Shown here piece after piece: positions 49,529 to 59,500 of a stretch of 64,000 nucleotides of DNA (the stretch's first letter is position 1; the number at the start of each line of letters is the position of its first letter). The DNA is from Shewanella halotolerans. Its GTDB lineage: Bacteria > Pseudomonadota > Gammaproteobacteria > Enterobacterales > Shewanellaceae. Both the position numbers and the translations under genes were made by a program. Location: the NCBI RefSeq assembly GCF_019457535.1, contig NZ_CP080417.1:4216001-4280000 (forward strand), in the 5' to 3' direction. The notes under the pieces are model-generated. The model searched no databases, was not told where the DNA came from, and worked only from the letters and a program-made list of their open reading frames with translations.

Positions 49529-50902
49529 ATGAAGAGGATATATCCGGCACTTATGCTAAGTGCTCTGCTCGGTATCACCGCCTGTAACGATGATGACTCG
49601 GATGATGTGATCAATGTAGTTCCCACGCCGATCGCCGAAGCCAAGGTGCGCGTCATCCATGCAGGCATAGATGCCCCCAAGGTAAATGTGACAGCCAACG
49701 ACGCCCAACTGGTTGCCGATGTTGACTACGGCATATCGAGTGGTTTCCTCACTGTGCCCGTCGGCCTGTATGACATAGATGTCGATGCACAGATAGCCGA
49801 CGGTTCTTTACTCGAAGTGCTCGGCGCCGACCTGGATCTGTCTGCCGACATGGAATACACGGCCATCGCGCTGGGTAAGGTGAGCGACGACACCTTGCAA
49901 CTCAAACTCGTAGCCAATGCCAGTGCAGATATCGCCGCTGGGTATGCGCGAGTTCAGGTATTGCACGGCGCCTCTGACGTCGGCCTGGTCGATGTGTACG
50001 TCACCGCACCCGGGGCTGACATTAGCGACACAGCGCCCACGTTATCAGCTAACTTCCTCGATGCCAGCACCCAGATAGAAGTCCCCGCCAGTGACTATCA
50101 GATCCGTATCACAGCATCGGGACAGAAGACACCGGTGTTCGATTCCGGAACCATCCCCCTGATGGCCGATACTGATTATTTCATTACCGCGATTGCCAAT
50201 GCCTGGAGCGGCGATTCACCCGTTGCCTTGCTAGTCGCCCTGGCTGATCAGCAGGCGTTACTCCTCGATGAGATGAGCGGCAGCGATCTGCGGGTAATTC
50301 ATGCGGTAGCAGACGCTCCGGCGGTCGATATATTTGTCGATGGAGCCACGACGCCCGCAGTCGACATGTTTAGCTTCGGATCAGTGACCGACTATATCAA
50401 TGTCGCAGATGGCGCACACACAGTCACAGTTGCAGCAGACGCAGATAACAGCGTGGTGGTTATCGATGAAGCCGCCCTTTCCCTGGAAAAGGGTCAAAGC
50501 TACAGCGTATTGGCTACAGGCTCCCTAGGCGACATGGATATCAAGCCTTGGGTAGTGATGGAAGAGGCTCGACGTGTCGCCACTGAGGCTAAGATTAATA
50601 TTGCTCACGCAAGTTATTCCGCTGGCAATGTGGATATCTACCTCACCCCAGATAGCGATATCTCGTCGGCAACCCCAGTGTTGAGCGATATTCCCTTCTT
50701 AGCGGCCTCAGGCAGTTTATCGGTAGCCCCTGGAAACTATGTCGTCAGCGTCACCCCAACGGGTAGCAAGACAGTCGCAATCGGTCCTCTGGATATTAGC
50801 CTGGCCGCGGGCGGGCGCTATGGTGCGGTCGCTGTTGATGCTATGGGCGGCGGCGCGCCTCTGGGTGTGATCCTCTTGGATGATTTTGTCACCGAGATGT
50901 AG
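49529..50902 (+). CDS. DUF4397-repeat lipoprotein
   Basis: A 457-residue lipoprotein. The signal ends in the lipobox ITAC (Cys19), followed by Asn and then an acidic stretch DDDSDD. Four related beta-rich units can be seen, each starting with a variant of VRVIHA..AP..D: near residues 39 (VRVIHAGIDAPKVNV), 140 (VQVLHGASDVGLVDV), 252 (LRVIHAVADAPAVDIFV) and 352 (INIAHASYSAGNVDIYL). This is the DUF4397 arrangement, found in cell-surface proteins of unknown role. GC-rich acidic composition is normal. It is a single-gene unit with a terminator 33 bp after the stop. Confidence 0.87.
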   Translation: MKRIYPALMLSALLGITACNDDDSDDVINVVPTPIAEAKVRVIHAGIDAPKVNVTANDAQLVADVDYGISSGFLTVPVGLYDIDVDAQIADGSLLEVLGADLDLSADMEYTAIALGKVSDDTLQLKLVANASADIAAGYARVQVLHGASDVGLVDVYVTAPGADISDTAPTLSANFLDASTQIEVPASDYQIRITASGQKTPVFDSGTIPLMADTDYFITAIANAWSGDSPVALLVALADQQALLLDEMSGSDLRVIHAVADAPAVDIFVDGATTPAVDMFSFGSVTDYINVADGAHTVTVAADADNSVVVIDEAALSLEKGQSYSVLATGSLGDMDIKPWVVMEEARRVATEAKINIAHASYSAGNVDIYLTPDSDISSATPVLSDIPFLAASGSLSVAPGNYVVSVTPTGSKTVAIGPLDISLAAGGRYGAVAVDAMGGGAPLGVILLDDFVTEM

Positions 50903-50934
50903 GAAGCCCCTCCCCCATTAGCAATATCAAGCCT

Positions 50935-50960
50935 AGCGCCCCTTTTTGTGGGCGCTTTTT
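50935..50960 (+). terminator. Intrinsic terminator after the DUF4397 gene
   Basis: AGCGCCC and GGGCGCT form a stem around an eight-base loop and are followed by TTTT. Confidence 0.85.
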
Positions 50961-51087
50961 ACTGCTTAGTCAACCAAGAGTGATCCCCTACCACCTCTGT
51001 CGCATCAAAGCAGACAAATTAGGGATTAGTGTTCATTTTCTGGTATTCTATGGCGTTATTAAACATGACTCCTATGCATAAAGAATA

Positions 51088-53511
51088 ATGTCCAAACAAG
51101 ACTCTCTTTGGTTTAAATCCTTACGTTGGATCCAGAAGAAACTCGTGCACACCATAGTGGTGCCTCAGGATCCCTTTGCCGATCTCAACCTGGATTCAGA
51201 CAGACCCCTGGTCTATGTGATGAAGACAGAATCGATCAGTGACATCGCCGCCCTGAGCGAGGTGACCGACCGACTCGGCCTGCCCAGCCCCTATCAGCCG
51301 CTGGATGTCGAGGGGGAACAGGCGCCGCGAGTCGTCTGTGTCGAAGGAGCCAAGCCGCTATTTGGCGAGCGCGAAGGCAACGAGTTTTACCTCGACAGCT
51401 TCTCGCGTCTGCTGAGCGCCCACAAGAAACATCCTGATCTGGATATTCAGCTGGTGCCCGTCAGCCTCTACTGGGGCCGCACTCCAGGCAAGGAAGATGA
51501 CACCATGAAGGCCGCGGTGCTGGAGCGAGAGAACCCCACCTGGCTACGAAAGTGTCTGATGATCCTCTTCCTCGGCCGCCACAACTTCGTGCAGTTTTCC
51601 AATGCCATGTCGCTGCGCTACATGGCCGACGAGCATGGCACCGACAAACGCATCGCCCAAAAGCTGGCGCGCGTGGCCAGGGTGCACTTCAGCCGTCAAC
51701 GTAAGGTGATGACAGGCCCCGTACTGCCTAACCGCCAGAACCTGTTCCACGCCCTGCTGAAATCCGAGTCGATGAAGAAGGCAATTCTGGAAGAGGCTCA
51801 GAGCAAGAAGATCTCCGAGGCCAAGGCCCGTGAGACCGCCATGGAATACTTAGACGAGATCGCCGCAGATTACTCAGACAGCCTGGTGCGTATCGCCGAG
51901 CGTTTCCTCACCTGGCTGTGGAACAAGCTCTACAAGGGGATCAACATCAAGGGTGCCGAGCAGATCCGTCAGCTGCACCACGACGGCCATGAGATCGTCT
52001 ACGTGCCTTGTCATCGTAGCCACATGGACTACCTGCTGCTCTCATATATCCTCTACTATCAGGGCATGGTACCGCCCCATATCGCCGCCGGAATTAACCT
52101 CAACTTCTGGCCCGCCGGCCCCATGTTCCGCCGCGGTGGCGCCTTCTTTATTCGTCGCAGTTTCCGCGGCAACAAGCTCTACACCGCAGTATTCCGTGAA
52201 TACCTGGATCAGCTCTTTGCCAAGGGCTATTCGGTGGAGTACTTCACCGAGGGCGGCCGCTCACGTACCGGTCGCCTGCTGGCACCTAAGACGGGCATGA
52301 TCGCCATGACACTCAACAGCGTGCTGCGTGGCGTCGAGCGCCCCGTCACCCTGGTCCCCGTCTATCTGGGCTATGACCATGTGATGGAGGTAGCGACCTA
52401 TCACAAGGAGCTGAGCGGTAAGAAGAAGCAGAAAGAATCTGTATGGCAGGTGTTTGGTGCCATACGTAAGCTAGGCAACTTCGGCCAGGGCTATGTTAAC
52501 TTCGGTGAGCCTATTACCCTGCATACCTACCTCAATGAGCAGGTGCCCGAGTGGCGCGAAGAGCTGGCCCAGGATCCCGAGCAGAAGCCAAGCTGGCTGA
52601 CCCCAGTGGTCAACACCCTGGCTAACCGCGTCATGACCCGCATCAACGATGCCGCCGCCGTCAGCTCTATCACCCTGACCAGCCTGGTGCTGTTGGCCTC
52701 TGAGCAGAATGCCCTGCAGCGCAGCCAGCTGGAGAAGCAACTGGATCTCTATCTGTCGCTGCTCAAGAGCGTGCCTTACACGGGCTACACCTCTGTGGTC
52801 GAAGGCGACGGCGCCAAGCTGATCGCCCAGGGCCTGGAGCTGAAGAAGCTCAAGCTGGACAGCGACCCCTTGGGTGACATCATCTCCATCGATGAGAGCC
52901 TGGCGATTGCCATGACCTATTATCGCAACAACATCATCCATCTTTTGGTGATCCCATCCTTGATCGCCAGCTGCCTGACCCGCCAGGATGAATGTAGCCG
53001 CGACGAGATCATCGCCACGGTGAAAGATTTCTACCCGCTGCTGCAGGCTGAGCTGTTCATGGGGATCGATAACCTCGAGACCTATGTGAACCAGCTGCTG
53101 GATCAGCTGCTGGCCGAAGGCTTAATCGACGAAGATAAGCATTTCAGCGTCAAGCCAGACGGTCTCAACCAGCTGTTGCTGCTAGCCGGTACCATCAGCG
53201 AAACCATGCAGCGCTACGCCATCATCTTCAACCTGCTGGCGGCCTCGCCTAAGATTGAGCGCTCAGAGCTCGAGAGCGACAGCCACCAACTGGCACAGCG
53301 TCTGGGCGCACTCCATGGCATCACGGCTCCTGAATTCTATGACAAGAAGCTCTACGGCACCCTGAGCGTCAAGCTCAAGGAGCTGGGTTACCTGGCCGAT
53401 GACAGCCACAGCGAAGATGTTCAGCGTATCCGCACCCGGGCCAACAGACTGCTGCGGAGCTCGGTTAGACAAACCATAGTCGACAGCGTCGCCGCGGAGC
53501 ATCAAGCCTAA
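51088..53511 (+). CDS. plsB: Glycerol-3-phosphate acyltransferase
   Basis: An 807-residue enzyme for the first step of phospholipid synthesis, acylation of glycerol 3-phosphate at position 1 with acyl-ACP or acyl-CoA. The acyltransferase block has His309 and Asp314 in CHRSHMDYLLL, GGAFFIRRSFRGNKLY, YFTEGGRSRTGR and VTLVPVYLGYDHVMEV. Full length agrees with the proteobacterial enzyme. It overlaps the next gene by one base (TAATG), an uncommon pairing with a transporter. Confidence 0.96.
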   Translation: MSKQDSLWFKSLRWIQKKLVHTIVVPQDPFADLNLDSDRPLVYVMKTESISDIAALSEVTDRLGLPSPYQPLDVEGEQAPRVVCVEGAKPLFGEREGNEFYLDSFSRLLSAHKKHPDLDIQLVPVSLYWGRTPGKEDDTMKAAVLERENPTWLRKCLMILFLGRHNFVQFSNAMSLRYMADEHGTDKRIAQKLARVARVHFSRQRKVMTGPVLPNRQNLFHALLKSESMKKAILEEAQSKKISEAKARETAMEYLDEIAADYSDSLVRIAERFLTWLWNKLYKGINIKGAEQIRQLHHDGHEIVYVPCHRSHMDYLLLSYILYYQGMVPPHIAAGINLNFWPAGPMFRRGGAFFIRRSFRGNKLYTAVFREYLDQLFAKGYSVEYFTEGGRSRTGRLLAPKTGMIAMTLNSVLRGVERPVTLVPVYLGYDHVMEVATYHKELSGKKKQKESVWQVFGAIRKLGNFGQGYVNFGEPITLHTYLNEQVPEWREELAQDPEQKPSWLTPVVNTLANRVMTRINDAAAVSSITLTSLVLLASEQNALQRSQLEKQLDLYLSLLKSVPYTGYTSVVEGDGAKLIAQGLELKKLKLDSDPLGDIISIDESLAIAMTYYRNNIIHLLVIPSLIASCLTRQDECSRDEIIATVKDFYPLLQAELFMGIDNLETYVNQLLDQLLAEGLIDEDKHFSVKPDGLNQLLLLAGTISETMQRYAIIFNLLAASPKIERSELESDSHQLAQRLGALHGITAPEFYDKKLYGTLSVKLKELGYLADDSHSEDVQRIRTRANRLLRSSVRQTIVDSVAAEHQA

Positions 53512-54767
53512 TGGCCAATCATATGAATGCGGCCAAGCATAAGGCCTCGGGTAAGTCGCTGCTGGGCGGCGCCATGATCATCGCTGGGACGGCCGTGGGC
53601 GCGGGTATGTTCTCCCTGCCGGTGGTCGGTGCCGGCATGTGGTTTAGCTACTCAGTGCTCATGATGCTGGGCGTCTGGTTCTGCATGCTGGTCTCTGGCC
53701 TGCTGCTACTGGAGACCAACCTGCACTATGAGCCGGGTGCCAGTTTCGATACTCTCACCCGGGATACTCTGGGTAACTTCTGGCGTATCGTCAACGGCCT
53801 CTCGATCGCCTTCGTGCTCTATATTCTGGCCTATGCCTATATCAGTGGCGGCGGTTCTATCGTCAACCACAGCCTGAGTAGCTTAGGGCTAGAGCTGCCT
53901 CAGAGCTTTGCCGGCCTGGTGTTTGCGGTGGGGCTGGCAATTATCGTCTTTATCAGCACCAAGGCGGTGGATCGCATCACCACCATAATGCTGGGCGGGA
54001 TGATCATCACCTTCTTCCTCGCCATAGGTAATCTGCTGATCGAGGTGGAACCCGCCAAGCTGTTTGTACCCGACGGTGAGGCCAATTATCTGCCCTATAT
54101 GCTGGCCGCCATCCCCTTCGGTCTGGTGAGTTTCGGCTATCACGGCAACGTCCCCAGCCTGGTAAAATACTATGGCAAGGACCCAGGCACTATCGTCAAG
54201 GCGATCACCTTAGGTACCCTCATCGCCTTCGTGATCTACCTGTGCTGGCTGGTCGCCACCATGGGGAACATCACTCGCAGCGGCTTCGTCGAGGTGATTG
54301 CCCAGGGCGGTAACATGGGCGTGCTGGTTGCGGCGCTCTCGGATGTGATGGCCAGCGACTGGCTGACCACTATGCTGACCCTGTTTGCCAACCTGGCGGT
54401 CGCCTCCTCCTTCCTGGGGGTGACCCTGGGGCTGTTCGACTATCTCGCCGACCTGTTTGGCTTCGATGAGTCGCGCAGCGGACGCCTCAAGACGGCGGCA
54501 GTGACATTCCTGCCACCGACTGTGTTAGGTCTGCTGTTCCCTAACGGCTTTTTGATTGCCATAGGCTTTGCTGCCCTGGCCGCCACAGTGTGGGCTGCCA
54601 TAGTGCCGGCCCTGATGGCCTATCGCGCCAGACAGATGTTCCCAGACAGCCAGAGTTTCAGGGTGCCAGGCGGCACAGTAGTTATCGCCATAGTGATCTT
54701 CTACGGCCTATTGACCGCGGCCTGCCACCTGCTTGCCATGGCAGACCTGCTGCCCATGTACGGCTAG
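53511..54767 (+). CDS. Aromatic amino-acid permease (HAAAP family; Mtr/TyrP-like)
   Basis: A 418-residue transporter with about eleven membrane helices. The N-terminal GGAMIIAGTAVGAGMFSLPV is the substrate-binding first helix typical of Mtr, TnaB and TyrP, followed by GLLLLETNLHYEPGASFDTL and PFGLVSFGYHGNVPSLVKYY. It would import tryptophan or tyrosine with protons. Its start codon overlaps the plsB stop, so the two are coupled, though no functional link is obvious. Aromatic amino-acid supply could matter to the polyene starter, but the genes lie 17 kb apart in map terms. Confidence 0.88.
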   Translation: MANHMNAAKHKASGKSLLGGAMIIAGTAVGAGMFSLPVVGAGMWFSYSVLMMLGVWFCMLVSGLLLLETNLHYEPGASFDTLTRDTLGNFWRIVNGLSIAFVLYILAYAYISGGGSIVNHSLSSLGLELPQSFAGLVFAVGLAIIVFISTKAVDRITTIMLGGMIITFFLAIGNLLIEVEPAKLFVPDGEANYLPYMLAAIPFGLVSFGYHGNVPSLVKYYGKDPGTIVKAITLGTLIAFVIYLCWLVATMGNITRSGFVEVIAQGGNMGVLVAALSDVMASDWLTTMLTLFANLAVASSFLGVTLGLFDYLADLFGFDESRSGRLKTAAVTFLPPTVLGLLFPNGFLIAIGFAALAATVWAAIVPALMAYRARQMFPDSQSFRVPGGTVVIAIVIFYGLLTAACHLLAMADLLPMYG

Positions 54768-54791
54768 TTTAAGGGACTATCTCCTAAGCAG

Positions 54792-54819
54792 AAAAAGGCG
54801 CTCGATGTGCGCCTTTTTT
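54792..54819. terminator. Bidirectional terminator between the permease and globin genes
   Basis: AAAAAGGCGC and GCGCCTTTTTT form a stem around a short loop, with T-runs in both reading directions. It lies 25 bp past the permease stop and 19 bp past the end of the opposing globin gene. Confidence 0.85.
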
Positions 54820-54837
54820 CTTTAAAAGAGTTACAAA

Positions 54838-55251
54838 TTACCTGTCAAGCAGCGGCTTCATGGTATCGGCCACCAGATGAATCACCGCCACCCAGGCCTC
54901 GCGCACCTCTCGGGTATAGGCCTCTCCCAGACCTGTCTTCAGGGTATAGAGCAGGGCATTACCCACAGGGGTAAAGTGGGACTGTTTAACGCCATAGGCT
55001 TGGTGGCGACGTGCCAGCTCATGCAGCTGAGGCACCAAGGCGTCGAGATCTGTCAGTCCCTCCACCGCCGCCTTCAACATGACCATCAACTTACGTCCCT
55101 GAGCACGAATGTCCTGTTTAAACAGTGGCCGTAGATTGGGGTCTATCTGAAACAGGGCATCGTAAAAAATTGCCGCCGCCTGCTCGCTGATCGGCTCGAC
55201 CTGTTTAAATGAAGTTTGTACAAGATCTATCTGGGTGGACGTCAGGCTCAT
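54838..55251 (-). CDS. Single-domain globin (bacterial haemoglobin, Vitreoscilla-like)
   Basis: A 137-residue globin from the ATG at 55251, placed by GAGGGAGTTTCG upstream; a longer reading from 55320 would lengthen it without homology. Globin marks are Phe in LRPLFKQD near the CD corner and the proximal His83 in LARRHQAYGV, followed by HFTPVGNALL. There is no flavin reductase domain, so it is not a flavohaemoglobin. Such proteins bind oxygen or nitric oxide. It is a one-gene unit. Confidence 0.92.
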   Translation of the reverse strand: MSLTSTQIDLVQTSFKQVEPISEQAAAIFYDALFQIDPNLRPLFKQDIRAQGRKLMVMLKAAVEGLTDLDALVPQLHELARRHQAYGVKQSHFTPVGNALLYTLKTGLGEAYTREVREAWVAVIHLVADTMKPLLDR

Positions 55252-55377
55252 CGAAACTCCCTCTTCTGAATAACTCTCTCTTCGCAATAACTCTCCCCAC
55301 AGCATAGACATAAATGGCAAAACAGGCTTAACTAAATTGATATCACGACAGATTTTTCATTAGGGAAGGACTCAAAG

Positions 55378-56157
55378 ATGAAGATTACTAGCTATCAACA
55401 TGGCGACCCCTGTTGGATCGAACTGGCCAGTCACGAGGCCGCCTCGGGTAAACATTTCTACAGTGCGCTGTTTGACTGGCAGCTTAAGGATATGCCGATC
55501 CCCGACGGTGTCTACACCATGTTTGCCATCGAAGATGACGACATAGGGGCCATGTATCAGCTGCCGCAAAATATGATCGACGACAAGGTGCCGACCCACT
55601 GGAGCATCTACTTCGCCGTCGATGATCTCGAGGCCAGCCTGGAGGCAGTTATAGCTAACGGTGGCCAGGTGATCCTAGGTCCCCACAGCGTGGGCGATGC
55701 GGGCAAGATGGCCCAATGTCTGGATCCCGAAGGCGCCAGCTTTGCCCTCTGGCAGGCCGGCGCCCATATCGGCTCTATGCGCATGGGCGAGGCAAACACC
55801 CTCTGCTGGGCCGAGCTCTGTTGTCGTGATACCGCTAGAGCCCAGGCCTTCTACACTAAGGTTATGGGCTGGCAGGTGCGTGAGTCGCAGATGGAAGACT
55901 TCACTTATTATGAATGGCTCCAGGGGGAGCGCGCCGTCGGCGGCATGATGGCCATGACGGCTGAGTGGGGCGATATGCCACCACACTGGATGCCCTACAT
56001 CATGGTGGATAACTGCGATGCTACAGTTGCCAAGGCTACAGAGATAGGCGGTCAGGTGTGTGTGCCGCCGACGGACATACCCGAGGTGGGACGCTTCTCT
56101 GTGATCAACGACCCTCAAGGCGGCACTCTGTCAGTCATAAGACTCAACATGGCCTAA
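55378..56157 (+). CDS. Two-domain VOC-family (glyoxalase/bleomycin-resistance fold) protein
   Basis: A 259-residue protein with two tandem VOC domains. Domain one (1-125) has GDPCWIELASHEAASGKHFY and SIYFAVDDLEASLEAVIANG; domain two (132-259) has TLCWAELCCRDTARAQAFYT and a matching tail. The halves are of similar length and each ends with a FALWQ or LSVIRL strand, as in the family once called hydroxyacylglutathione-related or antibiotic-binding. Reaction not predictable. RBS: GGAAGGACTC before the ATG. No membrane segment. Confidence 0.82.
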   Translation: MKITSYQHGDPCWIELASHEAASGKHFYSALFDWQLKDMPIPDGVYTMFAIEDDDIGAMYQLPQNMIDDKVPTHWSIYFAVDDLEASLEAVIANGGQVILGPHSVGDAGKMAQCLDPEGASFALWQAGAHIGSMRMGEANTLCWAELCCRDTARAQAFYTKVMGWQVRESQMEDFTYYEWLQGERAVGGMMAMTAEWGDMPPHWMPYIMVDNCDATVAKATEIGGQVCVPPTDIPEVGRFSVINDPQGGTLSVIRLNMA

Positions 56158-56292
56158 ATCTCTAGTAGTAAAGCGCTAATCTTGAGTCGGGATAGGGATC
56201 AGGCATTGTTTTAACCCTTTGTTTTGGTTAGGTTCGTAACATTGCGAATTTATTTTGGCAATGTTGTTAACTACTAATCAGGGATGTAAACC

Positions 56293-56469
56293 ATGCTTAA
56301 AAAATGGATGCCTATCATGGCGACGACTCTCGTTATAGGACTTAGCGGTTGTGCGTCAACCCAAGAGTCAGATACAGAAACCACCGCCGACAACGGCAGC
56401 ACCAAGGCTAGCCAGCAGTGTAAGAAAGTACGCTCAACCGGCTCCAACATCGGCCGTTGTCAGAAATAA
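56293..56469 (+). CDS. 58-residue lipoprotein with a C-terminal Cys-basic motif
   Basis: A small reading frame missed by length-limited searches. The N-terminus MLKKWMPIMATTLVIGLSGC carries a lipobox LSGC, so Cys20 would be lipidated and the mature peptide is only 39 residues. The middle is Thr/Asp/Ser-rich and the end reads CKKVRSTGSNIGRCQK, with two Cys flanking TGS and a basic stretch, a pattern I have seen in small gammaproteobacterial lipoproteins without known function. A strong terminator follows 14 bp after the stop. It lies between the VOC gene and the opposing cusA. Confidence 0.75.
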   Translation: MLKKWMPIMATTLVIGLSGCASTQESDTETTADNGSTKASQQCKKVRSTGSNIGRCQK

Positions 56470-56483
56470 CGGTTACCAGATAG

Positions 56484-56514
56484 AAAAAAAGCACTGCGAT
56501 TGCAGTGCTTTTTT
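56484..56514. terminator. Bidirectional intrinsic terminator
   Basis: AAAAAAAGCACTGC and GCAGTGCTTTTTT form a long stem with a four-base loop and T-runs on both sides. It closes the small lipoprotein gene and the opposing metal-efflux operon (last gene ends at 56540). Confidence 0.92.
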
Positions 56515-56539
56515 GTACCTAAACTAATCAATATCCGAA

Positions 56540-59500
56540 TCAAGCCTCGGCAGAGTGCTTGAGGCGACGACCATAGATCAGCAGGTAGAGGGCCGGCAGC
56601 ACGAACAGCGACAGCAGCGGCGCTGTGATCATGCCGCCCACCATAGGCGCGGCGATCTTCTGCATCACATCGTTACCCGAGCCTGCGCCCCACATGATGG
56701 GCAAGAGGCCGAAGAAGATGGTCGCTACCGTCATCGCCTTGGGACGAATACGCATCACGGCGCCTTCTATCAGGGCCTCCTTGAGATCCGCCACATACTC
56801 GTAGCCGCCGGTGTCTTTACGGTGCTTGATGGCATTATTGAGATAGACCAACATCACCACCCCAAATTCCGCCGCCACCCCGGCCAGCGCAATCATCCCT
56901 ACCGCCACGGCCACCGACATATTGAAGTCCAGCGCGAACAGCAACCAGGTGCTGCCTACCAAGGCGAAAGGCAGACTCAACATGATGATAGAGGCCTGAA
57001 GCGGCGAGCCAAAGGTCATCATCAGCAGGATGAAGATCACCCCAAGTGCCATAGGGATCACCTTCTTCAGCTTGGCATCGACCCGCTGCATATACTCATA
57101 CTGGCCGGCGAAACTGTAGCTGTATCTCGGTGGCACCTTGAGCTGCTGATCCAGCGCCGACTTGGCCTCATCGATATACTCGCCGATGGAGGTGTTTTGA
57201 ATATCCACAAACACCCAGGAGATCAGGCGGCCGTTCTCACTCTTGAGCATAGGCGCGCCATCGGTGATCTCGATATCGGCCAGGTTGCGCAGCGGCAGAT
57301 AGTGACCCGACTTAGTGATCACCGGCAGCTCCCTGAGCTTCTCGATATTATCCCGCAGCGCCCGCGGATATCGCAGATTGATCGGGTAACGCTCGGCCCC
57401 TTGAATCGACTCGCCGATATCCATGCCGCCGATGGCGTAACGCACCACGTCCTGAATGTCGGTCAGTGTCATGCCGTAGCGTGACGCCACATCCAGCTTG
57501 GGCGTGATATCCACGTAACGGCCACCGCCCACCCGCTCGGCATAAGCCGACTTGGTATTGGGTAGCTGGCTGAGGATCGCCTCGATATCGGCCCCCACCT
57601 TCTGCAGCTCGTTGACGTCGGCGCCGGTGATCTTGATCCCCACAGGGGTCTTGATACCGGTAGAGAGCATGTCGATACGCGTCTTGATCGGCTGCACCCA
57701 GGCGTTAGTCAAGCCAGGCACCTTGACCGTCTTCTGTAGCTGGTCGATAACCCCTTGGAGATCCACACCTTCACGCCACTCCTCTCTTGGCTTGAGCATG
57801 ATGGTAGTCTCCAGCATGGTGAGCGGCGCAGGGTCGGTCGCCGTCTCGGCGCGTCCCACCTTACCGAACACCCGCTTCACCTCGGGCACAGTCTTAATCA
57901 GCCTGTCGGTCTGTTGCAGCACCTCGGCCGCCTTACTGGCGCTGATGCCAGGCAGAGCCGTCGGCATGTAGAGCAGATCCCCCTCCTCCAGCTCAGGCAT
58001 GAACTCGCTGCCCATCTTGGTCACAGGATACCAGGCGCTGCCCAGGGCGATCACCGCCAGCATCAGGGTGATCTTGGGGAAGCGCAGCACCATATTGAGC
58101 GCAGGCTTATAGAGGGCAATCAGCACACGGCTGATGGGGTTGCTGGTCTCCTTGGGGATCTTGCCCCGAATGAAGTAACCCATCAGGATAGGCACTAAAG
58201 TTATCGACAAAATCGCCGCCGCGGCCATGGCAAAGGTCTTGGTATAGGCCAGCGGGCTAAACAGGCGCCCCTCCTGGGCCTCAAGGGCAAACACGGGCAC
58301 GAAGCTCAGGGTGATGATCAGCAGCGAGAAGAACAGCGCCGGGCCCACCTCGATGGACGCCTTGGCGACGATATGCCAGTGCTCCTTGTTGTCCGGATCC
58401 CTGCGGTACTCATCCTTAAAGTGCTCCAGATGCTTATGCATGTTCTCGATCATCACGATGGCGCCATCCACCACGGCGCCGATGGCGATGGCGATACCGC
58501 CCAAGCTCATGATGTTGGCGTTCACTCCCATCTTATTCATCACGATGAAGGCGATCAGAATCGACAGCGGCAGGGTGATCACCGCAACCAGAGTCGAGCG
58601 GGCATGGAGCAGAAACAGTAGACACACCAGGCCCACCACCAGCATCTCTTCGATCACCTTGTGGAACAGGTTGTCCACCGACTTGTTGATCAGCTCAGAT
58701 CTGTCATAGGTGGGAATGATCTCCACCCCTTGTGGCAGACCCGCCTTGAGCTGCTCCAGCTTAGCCTTGACCGCGTCTATGGTGGCCAGGGCGTTTTCGC
58801 CGTAGCGCATCACGATAATGCCGCCGACCACCTCGCCTTCACCATCGAGTTCGGCAATGCCGCGCCGTGAGGCAGGCCCCTTGCGCACGGTCGCCACATC
58901 TTTGAGTAGCAAAGCGGTACCAGACGGACTGGTGACCCCCAGAGGGATCTCCCTGAAGTCATCCAGCGTCTGACGATAGCCCTTGGCGCGCACCATATAC
59001 TCGGCTTCGGCCATCTCGATCACTGAGCCGCCGGCCTCGGTGTTGGACTTGTTGATGGCGTTCTTCACCGCGGCAATATCCAGCTTATAGATGGCCAGCT
59101 TGTCGGGTTCGATTACTATCTGGTAGGTCTGCTCCATGCCGCCGACGGTCGCCACCTCGGACACCCCGGCCACGCTCTGTAGCTCTAGCTTGAGATACCA
59201 GTCCTGCAGGCTCTTGAGCTGTGAAAGATCCAGGTTACCTGAGCGGTCCACCAGGGCATATTCGTAGATCCAGCCCACCCCCGAGGCATCTGGCCCCAGC
59301 GATGGCTGAAGCCCCTGGGGCAAGCGGCTGCTGACCTGGCTCAGGTATTCCAGCACCCGCGACCGCGCCCAGTAGATATCTGTGCCATCTTCAAAGATCA
59401 CATAGACATAGGAGTCACCGAAGAAGGAGTAACCCCGCACCGTCTTGGCACCGGGTACCGCCAACATGGCGGTCGACAGAGGGTAGGTCACCTGCTCTTC

